Source: Propionicimonas sp. (lineage in GTDB: Bacteria > Actinomycetota > Actinomycetes > Propionibacteriales > Propionibacteriaceae). From it: a stretch of DNA of 64,000 nucleotides. Both the position numbers and the translations under genes were made by a program. The DNA is taken from NCBI RefSeq assembly GCF_029975155.1, contig NZ_JARKPQ010000140.1, forward strand, positions 1 to 64,000, in the 5' to 3' direction. Positions 52,639 through 60,243 of the stretch are shown here, one piece after another. The notes under the pieces were generated by a model. It saw only the letters and a program-made list of their open reading frames with translations, made no database searches and was not told where the DNA came from. Every line of letters begins with the position of its first letter. Position 1 is the stretch's first letter.

Positions 52639-52681
52639 CAGGGACCGTCAGCAGGGTGCGGTTGAGGCGAGCCCCATCGCC
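52639..52681 (-). promoter_or_regulatory. Fluoride riboswitch (crcB motif), copy 3
   Basis: On the minus strand, GGCGATGGGGCTCGCC is followed by CAACCGC, a short spacer and CTGACGGTCCCTGACG. This matches the crcB consensus closely, including the invariant GATGG, AA.CGC and CTGA segments. It ends 22 bases before the start of the dynamin-like GTPase, leaving no room for a separate terminator, so translational control is likely. Confidence 0.9.
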
Positions 52682-52740
52682 TGGAACACATGGTAACCGT
52701 GGTCGCCCCTGACGCGACGGGTCGACTAGAGTCGGCAGTG

Positions 52741-52797
52741 GGCGGTGGGGCTCGCCCTTACTCAAACTGCCGTGCCCGCGGCCAACGGTCCCTACCT
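52741..52797 (+). promoter_or_regulatory. Fluoride riboswitch (crcB motif), copy 4
   Basis: GGCGGTGGGGCTCGCC (52741-52756), then CAAACTGCC, a GCCG/CGGC hairpin and CAACGGTCCCTACC. It faces the enolase gene 125 bases downstream and diverges from copy 3, 59 bases away. The long leader also holds a GGCTCC-ACCGT-GGAGCC hairpin (52884-52900) just before the enolase ribosome site, a candidate expression platform. Confidence 0.87.
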
Positions 52798-52922
52798 CAT
52801 GTGCAGTCCGGCTGGACATGGAGGTGGGGCTTTCGCTCACTTTCACCTCACCCTTCGCGGCCAGCCGGGCTGCACCCCTCCCGGGCTCCACCGTGGAGCC
52901 GGCGAAGCGAAAGGGGACGGTC

Positions 52923-54188
52923 ATGGGTTTCGAGATCAGCAGCGTGCAGGCGTTGGAGGTGCTGGACTCCCGCGGGCGTCCCACGCTCTCGGTGACGGTC
53001 GGCCTCGCGGACGGGACGGTGGCCGAGGCCGGGGTGCCGTCCGGCGCGTCGACGGGGACGCGGGAGGCCGTCGAACTCCGCGACGGGGACCCGGCCCGGT
53101 TCGGCGGTGCGGGCGTCAGCCAGGCCGTCGCCCACGTGAACACCGAGATCAACGCCGGGCTGGCCGGACGCGAATGGGCCGGTCTCGCCGAGGTCGACCA
53201 GGCCATGCGCGACCTGGACGGCACCCCGAACAAGGCCCGGCTGGGCGCCAACGCGATCATCGGGACGTCGATGGCGCTGGCCCGGGCGCTCGCCGCCGCC
53301 GCGGGGTCGCCGCTGTACGAGTGGCTGCCCGGCACCGGTGCGTCCCGCCGCCTGCCGGTGCCCTGTTTCAACGTGCTGAACGGCGGCGCCCACGCCCCCA
53401 ACCCGCTGGACTTCCAGGAGTTCATGGTCTGCCCGCTCGGCGCGCCGTCGATGCGCGAAGCCGTCCGCGCGGGGGCGGAGGTGTACCAGGCGCTGCGGAA
53501 GCGGCTCGTCGCCGGCGGACACGCCACCGGGCTGGGCGACGAGGGCGGGTTCGCGCCGAACCTCGCCGAGCCGGAGGAGGTCCTGGAGCTGATCGTCGCG
53601 GCGATCGGGGACGCCGGCTACGCCGCCGGCAGTGACGGGGTGGGCATCGCGCTCGACCCGGCCGCGTCCGAGTTCTGGTCGGACGGCGGCTACACGGTGA
53701 ACCAGGTGCGGCTGTCCAGCGCGGATCTGATCGCCCGCTACGCCGAGATGCTGGACCGCTTCCCGATCTGGAGCATCGAGGACGGCCTCGGCGAGCAGGA
53801 TCCGGACGGCTGGAAGCAGCTCACCGCCGAGCTCGGCGACCGCGTCCAGCTGGTCGGGGACGACAACTTCTGCACGAACCCGGCGATCATCACCGCGGCG
53901 ATCGCCGACGGGATCGCCAACGCCGCCCTGATCAAGGTGAACCAGATCGGCACGGTCACCGAGACCCTGGAGGCGATGCGGATCTGCCACGCGGCCGGGT
54001 ACGGCCAGATGGTCTCCCACCGCTCCGGCGAGACCCCGGACACGTTCATCGCCGACCTCGCGGTGGCCACCGGCTGCGGCCAGATCAAGACCGGCGCCCC
54101 CGCCCGCGGCGAGCGGGTGGCGAAGTACAACCGCCTGGTCCAGATCGAGGCCCAGCGTCCCGCCCTGCCCTACGGTCTGGCCCGGTAG
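52923..54188 (+). CDS. eno: Divergent enolase under fluoride control
   Basis: 421 residues. Enolase landmarks are present: VLDSRGRPTLSVTV, PSGASTGTREAVEL, GDEGGFAPN, SIEDGLGEQDPDGW, LVGDDNFCTNP, ALIKVNQIGTVTETL and SHRSGETPDTFIADLAV. Several are atypical: the usual GGxHAxNxxDxQEF block reads GGAHAPNPLDFQEFMVCPLG, and the DDLFVTN block reads DDNFCTN. Enolase is a classic fluoride target, and eno is a known crcB-motif gene. This may be a fluoride-tolerant isozyme alongside a housekeeping copy elsewhere. The ATG at 52923 follows AAAGGGGA. Confidence 0.9.
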   Translation: MGFEISSVQALEVLDSRGRPTLSVTVGLADGTVAEAGVPSGASTGTREAVELRDGDPARFGGAGVSQAVAHVNTEINAGLAGREWAGLAEVDQAMRDLDGTPNKARLGANAIIGTSMALARALAAAAGSPLYEWLPGTGASRRLPVPCFNVLNGGAHAPNPLDFQEFMVCPLGAPSMREAVRAGAEVYQALRKRLVAGGHATGLGDEGGFAPNLAEPEEVLELIVAAIGDAGYAAGSDGVGIALDPAASEFWSDGGYTVNQVRLSSADLIARYAEMLDRFPIWSIEDGLGEQDPDGWKQLTAELGDRVQLVGDDNFCTNPAIITAAIADGIANAALIKVNQIGTVTETLEAMRICHAAGYGQMVSHRSGETPDTFIADLAVATGCGQIKTGAPARGERVAKYNRLVQIEAQRPALPYGLAR

Positions 54189-54202
54189 TCCAGCGGCGCA
54201 GC

Positions 54203-54315
54203 GCCCTTCGTGACCGCCCTCCGCAAGCTCCGGGCGCTCCTCAGGGAGCGTGCAGCGGGACCGGACGCGTCACGAAGGGCCCACCAGCGCGTCTCGACAA
54301 GCTCGACGCACGGTT
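54203..54315. terminator. Inverted repeat with family-E and family-B elements after enolase
   Basis: GCCCTTCGTGAC (54203-54214) and GTCACGAAGGGC (54269-54280) are perfect reverse complements enclosing a smaller GCTCC-TCA-GGGAGC hairpin. A family-B piece (CGTCTCGACAAGCTCGACGC) follows at about 54289-54310. It separates the convergent enolase and fluC genes and could terminate both. Confidence 0.65.
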
Positions 54316-54328
54316 GTCGTCAGGACGG

Positions 54329-54697
54329 CTACAGGCTGCCCAGCCAGAACCCCAGTGCGGCGCCGGCGACGCTGAGGACCAGCATGCCGCCGGCATGGAC
54401 GAGCAGTGCCCAGCCGCGGCCGCCCCGGGCGAGCCGCGCGGCCTCCACGCAGGCGGTGCTGAAAGTCGTGTAGCCGCCGAGGAAGCCGGTGCCGAGCAAC
54501 TGCTTGAGTTCCGGGTCGCCGGTGTGGGTGGCCCACCAGCCGGTGATCACGCCGAGCAGGAGCGACCCGGTGACGTTGATCACGGCCGTGCCCAGGGGCA
54601 TGCCGCGGTTCGTCGTCCGCCGGGCGACCTCCGAGTCGACCACGAACCGCGCGACCGCGCCGAACCCGCCGGCGAGCGCGACCAGGAACGGGATCAT
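54329..54697 (-). CDS. crcB: Fluoride channel FluC/CrcB, second of a pair
   Basis: 122 residues and four helices. FluC landmarks are AGGFGAVARFVVDSE, GTAVINVTGSLLLGVITGWW and the central GTGFLGGYTTFSTACVEAARL, which carries the Thr/Ser and Phe residues of the pore and the Na-binding turn. FluC proteins form dual-topology dimers that export fluoride. Two adjacent genes, as here, usually encode a heterodimer of opposite orientation. ATGA overlap with the upstream partner. Confidence 0.94.
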   Translation of the reverse strand: MIPFLVALAGGFGAVARFVVDSEVARRTTNRGMPLGTAVINVTGSLLLGVITGWWATHTGDPELKQLLGTGFLGGYTTFSTACVEAARLARGGRGWALLVHAGGMLVLSVAGAALGFWLGSL

Positions 54698-55173
54698 CGG
54701 ATCGCCCCCTTCGCGAGCCGGTAGCGGCGCAGCAGCCGCCGCACTCCTCTGGCGCCGAGGAACGCGCACAGAAGGCCGAGCAGCACGCTGCCCAGCGCGT
54801 AGCCCAGACCGACCAGCCATGCCCCGGAATGGACCAACTGCGCCGTTTCGACCGCGAACGTGCTGTACGTGGTGTAGCCACCCATCACGCCGGTGCCCAC
54901 GCCGAGCCTCAACCCGCGGCGCCAGCCTCGATCGGGACCGGTCTCGGCCAGCACCTCCAGCAGCACCCCCAGCACGAGCGCGCCGGAGACGTTGATCCAG
55001 AAGGTGGTCCACGGCCACTCCCCCGGCATGGCCGGGAACGCACCCTCCAGCCACGCGCGGGCGGACGTGCCGACCGTGCCGCCGAGGAGGATCACCCCCA
55101 GCCACGCGGGACGCACCGGAATGCGCAGCATCCGCAGGCCGGGGATGGAATGGCCGTCCTGCGGCCGGGTCAC
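54694..55173 (-). CDS. crcB: Fluoride channel FluC/CrcB, first of a pair
   Basis: 159 residues if translated from the GTG at 55173, which overlaps the uspA-type stop (GTGA). A start at ATG 55131 would give 145. Landmarks are LLGGTVGTSARAWLEGA, WINVSGALVLGVLLEV and GTGVMGGYTTYSTFAVETAQL. The C-terminal tail is strongly basic (RGVRRLLRRYRLAK). It presumably pairs with the downstream FluC. The operon begins with a universal stress gene behind a fluoride riboswitch. Confidence 0.92.
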   Translation of the reverse strand: MTRPQDGHSIPGLRMLRIPVRPAWLGVILLGGTVGTSARAWLEGAFPAMPGEWPWTTFWINVSGALVLGVLLEVLAETGPDRGWRRGLRLGVGTGVMGGYTTYSTFAVETAQLVHSGAWLVGLGYALGSVLLGLLCAFLGARGVRRLLRRYRLAKGAIR

Positions 55174-55712
55174 CACGGGGTCGGTGCCTTCCAGTCGACG
55201 ACGGAGAGCGGCACGATCAGCACGGGACGGTGCTGGTGCCGCGACAGCCGCAGCGCCACCGAACCCGCGATGAACTCGCGCAGCCGGTCGGTGGACGACA
55301 GCCGCTTCGCGCCCACGACGATCGCGGACGCCTCGACGGCCCGCGCCAGGTGCGTGAGCGCCCGGTCGGGACGCCCGGCGAGGTAGCGGAACTCCCACGG
55401 ACCCTCGTGGCTGGCCAGTGCGCGCCCGAGGAAGGCGGTGATGTCCCGCTCGCGCTGCTGCCAGGAGTCGTCCGCCTGGTCGGGGTCGAGATCCGAGTGC
55501 CGGACGGTGCCGTCCGCGTACTCCTCGTCGACGATCCGGGACTCGTCCGCGTAGCCGAAGTACAGCGGCACACCGCCGAGCGCGTCCGACCAGGCCGACG
55601 CGGTGAGCGCCACCAGTTCGGACTGACCCGGCACCACACCGACCACCAGCGGCTGGCCCGCCACCGGGGCCATGCGATCGGGACTGGGCTGCGGCACGTG
55701 GTGGAACGGCAC
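55170..55712 (-). CDS. UspA-type universal stress protein heading the fluC operon
   Basis: 180 residues from GTG 55712, with GGAGGT 6 bases upstream. It has the Usp fold: LVVGVVPGQSELVALTASAW at the start and SAIVVGAKRLSSTDRLREFI followed by AGSVALRLSRHQHRPVLIVP at the end, the last matching the nucleotide-binding G-x-x-x-x-R-x-x-x-GS pattern loosely. It is the second Usp in the window located behind a fluoride riboswitch. Its stop overlaps the first fluC start. Confidence 0.86.
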   Translation of the reverse strand: MPFHHVPQPSPDRMAPVAGQPLVVGVVPGQSELVALTASAWSDALGGVPLYFGYADESRIVDEEYADGTVRHSDLDPDQADDSWQQRERDITAFLGRALASHEGPWEFRYLAGRPDRALTHLARAVEASAIVVGAKRLSSTDRLREFIAGSVALRLSRHQHRPVLIVPLSVVDWKAPTPW

Positions 55713-55765
55713 GGATCGACCTCCGCTCAGAGGGGCGCCGAACTCCCGCGCGCCCGCCAAGGACG

Positions 55766-55825
55766 TACAGGAACCATCAGCCGGTCGGCGGTTCGGGATT
55801 GCCCCGGGTGGGATCCATCACCCGC
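55766..55825 (-). promoter_or_regulatory. Fluoride riboswitch (crcB motif), copy 6, upstream of uspA-fluC-fluC
   Basis: On the minus strand, GGGTGATGGATCCCACCC makes the first stem with the invariant GATGG. GAACCGCC, a GCC/GGC hairpin and CTGATGGTTCCTGTACG follow. It lies 53 bases upstream of the UspA start. Its sequence differs in the stems from the other five copies while keeping the consensus positions, which argues for a conserved RNA fold rather than a spreading repeat. Confidence 0.85.
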
Positions 55826-55840
55826 CGCACACCCTAGCCC

Positions 55841-55883
55841 GGATCCACTGATCGAGCGCGTCTCGACAAGCTCGACGAACGGT
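55841..55883. repeat. Family-B repeat
   Basis: GGATCCACTGATCGAGCGCG continues into TCTCGACAAGCTCGACGAAC. It is the inverse of the element inside the eutJ-like gene at 16599-16642. It lies between the fluoride-riboswitch leader and the histidine phosphatase gene. Confidence 0.82.
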
Positions 55884-55925
55884 ATTGGTGGAGCAGCGAG
55901 CGCCAACCCCACCCCAAACCGGTCC

Positions 55926-56534
55926 TCAGAGACCGGTCTGGTGCGTGACGGCCAGGGCCGTCTCGATGGGGTCGTCCTTGCTGTTGGCGCGGATCAGGTG
56001 CCAGCCGGTGTCGTCGTGGCGCAGGAGGCTCCAGCAGCCGGTGCGGGGCTGGACGTGCTCGGTGTGGCCGGGGGTGGGGGTCAGGGTGTCGAGCAGGATC
56101 CGGATCACGGCGTCATGGCTGACCACGGCGACCGCGACGTCCTCGCCCAGGTCGGCCAGCTCGGCGACCACGGCGTGGGCGCGCTCGGCCACCGCAGCGG
56201 ACGGTTCCACGCCCGGCGCGGCATCGAAGGACCCGTAGTCGGCCAGCACGTCCGCCGCCGGCGTGCCGTCGAAGCGGCCGTACGCGCGGTCGGCGAGCCG
56301 CTCGTCCGTCTCGACCTCCACCTCGGCGGCCTCGGCGATCGGGGTCGCCGTCTCCACCGCCCGGCTCAGCGGGCTGGAGATCACCCGGACGAGGCCCACG
56401 TCCCGCAGCGCGGCGGCGAGGTCGCGGGCCTCCGCGTGACCCACCAGGTCGAGGTCGGGGTCGAGCCGTCCGCGCAGGAGCCCCGCGACGTTGAGCTGGG
56501 TGCGACCGTGGCGGCACAGGTAGATGTCGGTCAT
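55926..56534 (-). CDS. Histidine phosphatase family protein (phosphoglycerate mutase-like)
   Basis: 202 residues. The catalytic RHG motif is at the start (IYLCRHGRTQLN), with VISSPLSRAVETATPIAEAA and the second His in VAVAVVSHDAVIRIL. It may be a phosphoglycerate mutase or a broad phosphatase. It is translated by ATGA overlap from the second MutS-like gene, so it belongs to the transcript that starts with a fluoride riboswitch at 59603-59646. The proximity to a fluoride-controlled enolase is suggestive of a glycolytic role, but the substrate is unknown. Confidence 0.86.
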   Translation of the reverse strand: MTDIYLCRHGRTQLNVAGLLRGRLDPDLDLVGHAEARDLAAALRDVGLVRVISSPLSRAVETATPIAEAAEVEVETDERLADRAYGRFDGTPAADVLADYGSFDAAPGVEPSAAVAERAHAVVAELADLGEDVAVAVVSHDAVIRILLDTLTPTPGHTEHVQPRTGCWSLLRHDDTGWHLIRANSKDDPIETALAVTHQTGL

Positions 56535-58018
56535 GTCGGTGTCCTTTCACACAGGCGTTCGTACAGGTCGATGCCATGGCTGGTGGCCTGCGGTTGCCCG
56601 GGCAGGACGCGGAAGCTGCGCGTCCCGTCCAGCTGCCGTTCGGCCAGCAGGAAGATCGTGCCCGGCCGGTCGAGGTAGTGCCGCGCGAGCCGGGCGAAGT
56701 GGGTGACCACGACCAGCCGCAGGCCGTGGTCGAGGAGCGCGTCGATGATGTCCGCGGCGATCCAGGTGCCCTCCACCTCGTCGGTGGAGGCGAAGGACTC
56801 GTTCATCAGCAGCAGGTCGCCCGGCTGGCACCGGTCGACGATCGCGCTCATCCGGACGAGCTCCTCCGCCAGCTTGCCGCTGGCCAGGTCGTCGTCCTCC
56901 GCCCTCCGGAAGTGGGTGTGCACCGCGGGCGCCGGGCACGACCGGAACGCCCTCGCCGGCACGAACATGCCGGCCTGGAGGAACAGCTGCGCGATGCCGA
57001 TGCTGCGCAGGAACATGGTCTTGCCGCCCTGGTTGGCCCCGGTGATCACCGCCAGGCCGACCCGCGAGCCGGTCAGGTCGTTGGGCACCGGCGGCGCGCC
57101 GGTCCGGACGGCCAGGCTCAGACAGGACAGCCCGGAGGCGGACAGCGCGTCGCGTTCGCCCGCCGGCTCCGGCCAGCAGACGCCCACACCGATCTCGGCG
57201 AGCCGCTCGTGCAGCTGCACGCAGCCGACGTAGAAGCCGGCCTCCCAGCGCAGCTGCCTGAAGAACGCCACGACGTGGTCGTTCGCCCGGCCGAGGATGA
57301 CGGCCACGTCGTGGATGGCGTCGTCGCGGAGTTCGGCCAGCGCCCGCGCCCCGGCCTCGTCGCGGTCCGCGATCGTGAACCGGGGCTGGCCCGGCGGGGT
57401 GAATCCGAGGGCAGCCCACCAGTGCCGCCGTCCCGGACGGGGGGCGAGCAGCTCCAGCGAGCCGAGCAGCCCCGACTCGTCCAGGCGCGCCCTGCTGACC
57501 ACCCCCTGCGGGAACTCGAGCCGGGTCAGCAGCGCGGCCATGTCGTCGAGGTACCCGGCGTCCAGTTCCTCGACCAGTCGCCGGTACAGCCCGAACAACC
57601 CGGGCGAGCGGACGGACGGCAGGTGCTGCGCGGCGAACCCGGCGAGCTCCCCCAGCAGGGGCAGCAGCGCCCGCAGGCCGTGGATCGAGCGGGACAGCAG
57701 CGAGTCGGCGGTCCGCCCGGCGTACATCCAGATCGAGTGCTGGCTCTCCAGCGCCCGCCCGGACAGGTCGAAGAGAGCGCGGATCGCGGACGGGTCGGCG
57801 AGCGCGTCGGCGAGGACGTGCTGGCGCCAGGCGATCTGCGCGGGATCGACCAGCGGACGCAGCAGGACGGCCGGGCACAGGCCCTGCAACCGCCGCTCGG
57901 GGACCATCACCTCGAACACCGAGTCGAGGTCGAGGTCGGCGATCAGCTCGTCCGCGCCGTCCGGGAGGGTGGTGCCCAGGTCGGCGTCCCGGTCGGGGAA
58001 CAGCAGCTGGACCTTCAT
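56531..58018 (-). CDS. MutS-like ATPase B of the fluoride-controlled pair
   Basis: 495 residues. The C-terminal ATPase has Walker A GLAVITGANQGGKTMFLRSI, Walker B-like DLLLMNESFASTDEVEGTWI and LVVVTHFARLARHYL. The N-terminal half is helical like the MutS core/lever but lacks a mismatch-recognition domain. The start at 58018 overlaps the stop of partner A (ATGA), and the two probably form a heterodimer. The frame stays open upstream but without a comparable start. crcB-motif RNAs are known to precede mutS-like genes; the role in fluoride stress is unclear. Confidence 0.85.
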   Translation of the reverse strand: MKVQLLFPDRDADLGTTLPDGADELIADLDLDSVFEVMVPERRLQGLCPAVLLRPLVDPAQIAWRQHVLADALADPSAIRALFDLSGRALESQHSIWMYAGRTADSLLSRSIHGLRALLPLLGELAGFAAQHLPSVRSPGLFGLYRRLVEELDAGYLDDMAALLTRLEFPQGVVSRARLDESGLLGSLELLAPRPGRRHWWAALGFTPPGQPRFTIADRDEAGARALAELRDDAIHDVAVILGRANDHVVAFFRQLRWEAGFYVGCVQLHERLAEIGVGVCWPEPAGERDALSASGLSCLSLAVRTGAPPVPNDLTGSRVGLAVITGANQGGKTMFLRSIGIAQLFLQAGMFVPARAFRSCPAPAVHTHFRRAEDDDLASGKLAEELVRMSAIVDRCQPGDLLLMNESFASTDEVEGTWIAADIIDALLDHGLRLVVVTHFARLARHYLDRPGTIFLLAERQLDGTRSFRVLPGQPQATSHGIDLYERLCERTPT

Positions 58019-59583
58019 CGCAGCCTCCGGGCCAGATCGTCGCCGGAGAGGCCGTGCCGGGCGGCCAGCGCGGCCGCGTGGGTGCGGCCGGCGGGCGGCT
58101 GGGCGCGGAACCGGAAGGTCGGCCGGGTGGGGTCGTCGGACGCGACCTGGCCCACCATGCTGACCGCGCCGTCCGTCGCGGTGACCAGCTCTTCGAGGAA
58201 CGTCACCCACAGCACCCGGCAGCCCGCCTCGGCGAAGCGGCCGAGCACGCGTCCGGACAGCTGCAGCGCGTCCTCGGCCGTGGTGGCCGAGAACAGCTCG
58301 TTGAGCACGAGCAGCGCCGACCCGTCCGCCGCGTCCAGCAGGTCGCGCAACCGGACCAGCTCGTCGGCGAGACCACCCCGCTGGTTGGCCGGGTCGTCCG
58401 GACGCGGGAAGTGGGTGAGCACCGGGTTGAGCACCGGCAGGGATGCCGCTCTGGCAGGCACGGGCAGGCCCAGCGACGCGAGGTGCGCCAGCTGCCCGGC
58501 CGCACGGACATAGGTGGTCTTGCCGCCCTGGTTGGGTCCGGTGACGAAGACGAGCCGCTCGTCCGGGCGCAGGGCCAGGTCGTTCGGCACGAGCGGGTCG
58601 TCCGGGCCGGCCTTGAGCGCGAGGGCGAGATCGACGAAGCCGCTCAGGTCGAGCGGGCCGCCACCGGGCTCGCGGACCTGCGGCAGGCACCACGGGACGC
58701 CGCGGGCGGCGAGCCCGTCCGCGACCTTGAGGAAGCCGAGGTAGAAACGCAGCTCCTCGCCCAGGTGGTCCAGCTCGTCGGGCAGGAAGTGGGCGTGGGC
58801 GGTCGCGAACCGGTGCAGGCGCTCGAAGGCCTCGGGCATGAGCTCGGCAACCAGCCCGATCGCCTGGGCCTCGACGTGGTTGAGGTAGCGCCGCGGACGC
58901 GCCGGGGCGGGGCTCGCGTCCCCGTCCGGCGTGGCGAAGCGGGCGAAGAACGACTCGACCTGCTCGCCCCACGGCTGCCGGCCGCCGTCCGGGGCGGCCC
59001 AGACGGTGCCGCTCTGGATGCCGAGTTCCACGGCGGGGCCGCGCACCTCGACCAGCGAGGCCGCGCAACCCTCTGCCAGGTCGCCGAACGGCTGGCTGCG
59101 CTCGTAGTCGGCCAGCCATTCGGCGACACCGGTCAGCCCGGCGGACCGTGGCCGGAGGTGATCCAGCCGGGCGCGAAAGTCGCGCACGGCCGCCGTGAAC
59201 CGTCGGATCGCCTCAAGCGTGTCGAGGTCGGCGGGGATCCGGTAGTGGGCGTTCGCACGGGCGGCGATGGCATTCCTGGAGGCGGCGACGGCGGCCTCGA
59301 ACGAGGTGGCCGCCGCGCGGAGATCGGTCCGCTGCAGGTCGCGGACGACCTCTTGCCGGTAGCGGATCTGCTCCGGGTCGCGGAGGGGCCTGAGCCACAC
59401 CGCGCGCTGGAACTCACCCGGCGCCATGGCGGCGACGACGGCGTCCAGGTGCAGGTCCTCGATGCAGGCCGGCTGCACGACAGCCGTCCGCTCGGGACCG
59501 GACGGGCCGAGCAGCGTCGGTGCGGCAGGACCGCGGGTGGTGACTGTCCCTGGTGGGTGAATGACATAGCCGGCTGCGCTCAT
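58015..59583 (-). CDS. MutS-like ATPase A of the fluoride-controlled pair
   Basis: 522 residues. It has an N-terminal helical half and a C-terminal ATPase with Walker A LVFVTGPNQGGKTTYVRAAG (around residue 350), Walker B-like ALLVLNELFSATTAEDALQL and VLWVTFLEELVTATDGAVSM. There is no mismatch-binding domain and no Smr domain, so classical mismatch repair is unlikely. GGAGGG lies 6 bases before the ATG. The fluoride riboswitch ends 19 bases upstream, so it probably gates translation. Confidence 0.85.
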   Translation of the reverse strand: MSAAGYVIHPPGTVTTRGPAAPTLLGPSGPERTAVVQPACIEDLHLDAVVAAMAPGEFQRAVWLRPLRDPEQIRYRQEVVRDLQRTDLRAAATSFEAAVAASRNAIAARANAHYRIPADLDTLEAIRRFTAAVRDFRARLDHLRPRSAGLTGVAEWLADYERSQPFGDLAEGCAASLVEVRGPAVELGIQSGTVWAAPDGGRQPWGEQVESFFARFATPDGDASPAPARPRRYLNHVEAQAIGLVAELMPEAFERLHRFATAHAHFLPDELDHLGEELRFYLGFLKVADGLAARGVPWCLPQVREPGGGPLDLSGFVDLALALKAGPDDPLVPNDLALRPDERLVFVTGPNQGGKTTYVRAAGQLAHLASLGLPVPARAASLPVLNPVLTHFPRPDDPANQRGGLADELVRLRDLLDAADGSALLVLNELFSATTAEDALQLSGRVLGRFAEAGCRVLWVTFLEELVTATDGAVSMVGQVASDDPTRPTFRFRAQPPAGRTHAAALAARHGLSGDDLARRLR

Positions 59584-59602
59584 GGGCGTCCCTCCATCCG
59601 AG

Positions 59603-59646
59603 GTAGGGACCGTCAGCGTTCGCGGTTGTCGGCGAGCCCCATCGCC
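59603..59646 (-). promoter_or_regulatory. Fluoride riboswitch (crcB motif), copy 5
   Basis: On the minus strand, GGCGATGGGGCTCGCC is followed by GACAACCGC, a GCG-AA-CGC hairpin and CTGACGGTCCCTACC, a very close match to the crcB consensus. It is 19 bases from the ATG of the first MutS-like gene, with the ribosome site GGAGGG in between. Confidence 0.92.
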
Positions 59647-59719
59647 GTCCCTCCACTGTACCCGCAGCGCCCGCCGGGAGAACCTGCCGCCAACCCCACC
59701 AACCGTTGGTCGGGCGGCG

Positions 59720-60243
59720 TCAGCCCTTCAGGCCGACGGAGGCGGTGCCCTCGATGAAGTAGCGCTGGCCGAAGGCTGCGGCACCGCGAACACCTGGCCG
59801 TCGTAGGTCACGTCGTCGATCGTCGACTGGTAGTACTGCTGGTTCGGCGTGACGCCCCACAGGGCGTAGCACTGATCGAGCGGGATGATCAGGTTCTTCG
59901 CCGCGAAGGTGGCGACGACGTTGCGTTCCACCTGGATCAGGTCCGGCGCCTGGCCGGCCGCCGCCCGGGCCGCGAACTTCTGCGGGTCGAAGTTGGTGGT
60001 GTCCATGTCGACCTTCAGGCCGCCGAGCTTGCTCGCCGCGAAGTCGGCGCGCGACTGGCCGACCTCGTCGGACGGGTTGAAGCCGCTGGTCCTGAGCGTG
60101 CCCGTGACGTCCTTGCTGAAGACGCTCGACGCGGACGCGCCGGGCGTCGCCTTGCCGCCGGTGTTCGGGCCACCTCCGCATCCGGTCGCCACCAGTGCGG
60201 TCGCCACTGCGAGCGCCGCTCCTGCCAGGTGGATCCTGCTCAT
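59720..60243 (-). pseudogene. Deletion remnant: sugar-binding lipoprotein joined to a permease tail
   Basis: From ATG 60243 (GGAGGTTGGAG upstream) the sequence encodes a lipoprotein signal (VATALVATGCGGG) and the first 150 residues of an extracellular sugar-binding protein (KVDMDTTNFDPQKFAARAAA; PDLIQVERNVVATFAAKNLI; GQVFAVPQ). Family members are over 400 residues long. At about 59774 this breaks off, and another frame continues as FGQRYFIEGTASVGLKG with a stop, the typical C-terminus of a MalG-type permease. A deletion seems to have removed most of a binding-protein/permease operon. Confidence 0.72.

Noticed and set aside
52818..52922. Longer enolase N-terminus from the upstream ATG at 52818
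   Set aside because: It would add 35 residues unlike any enolase and would place the start within the riboswitch leader; the ATG at 52923 has a ribosome site and the family N-terminus.
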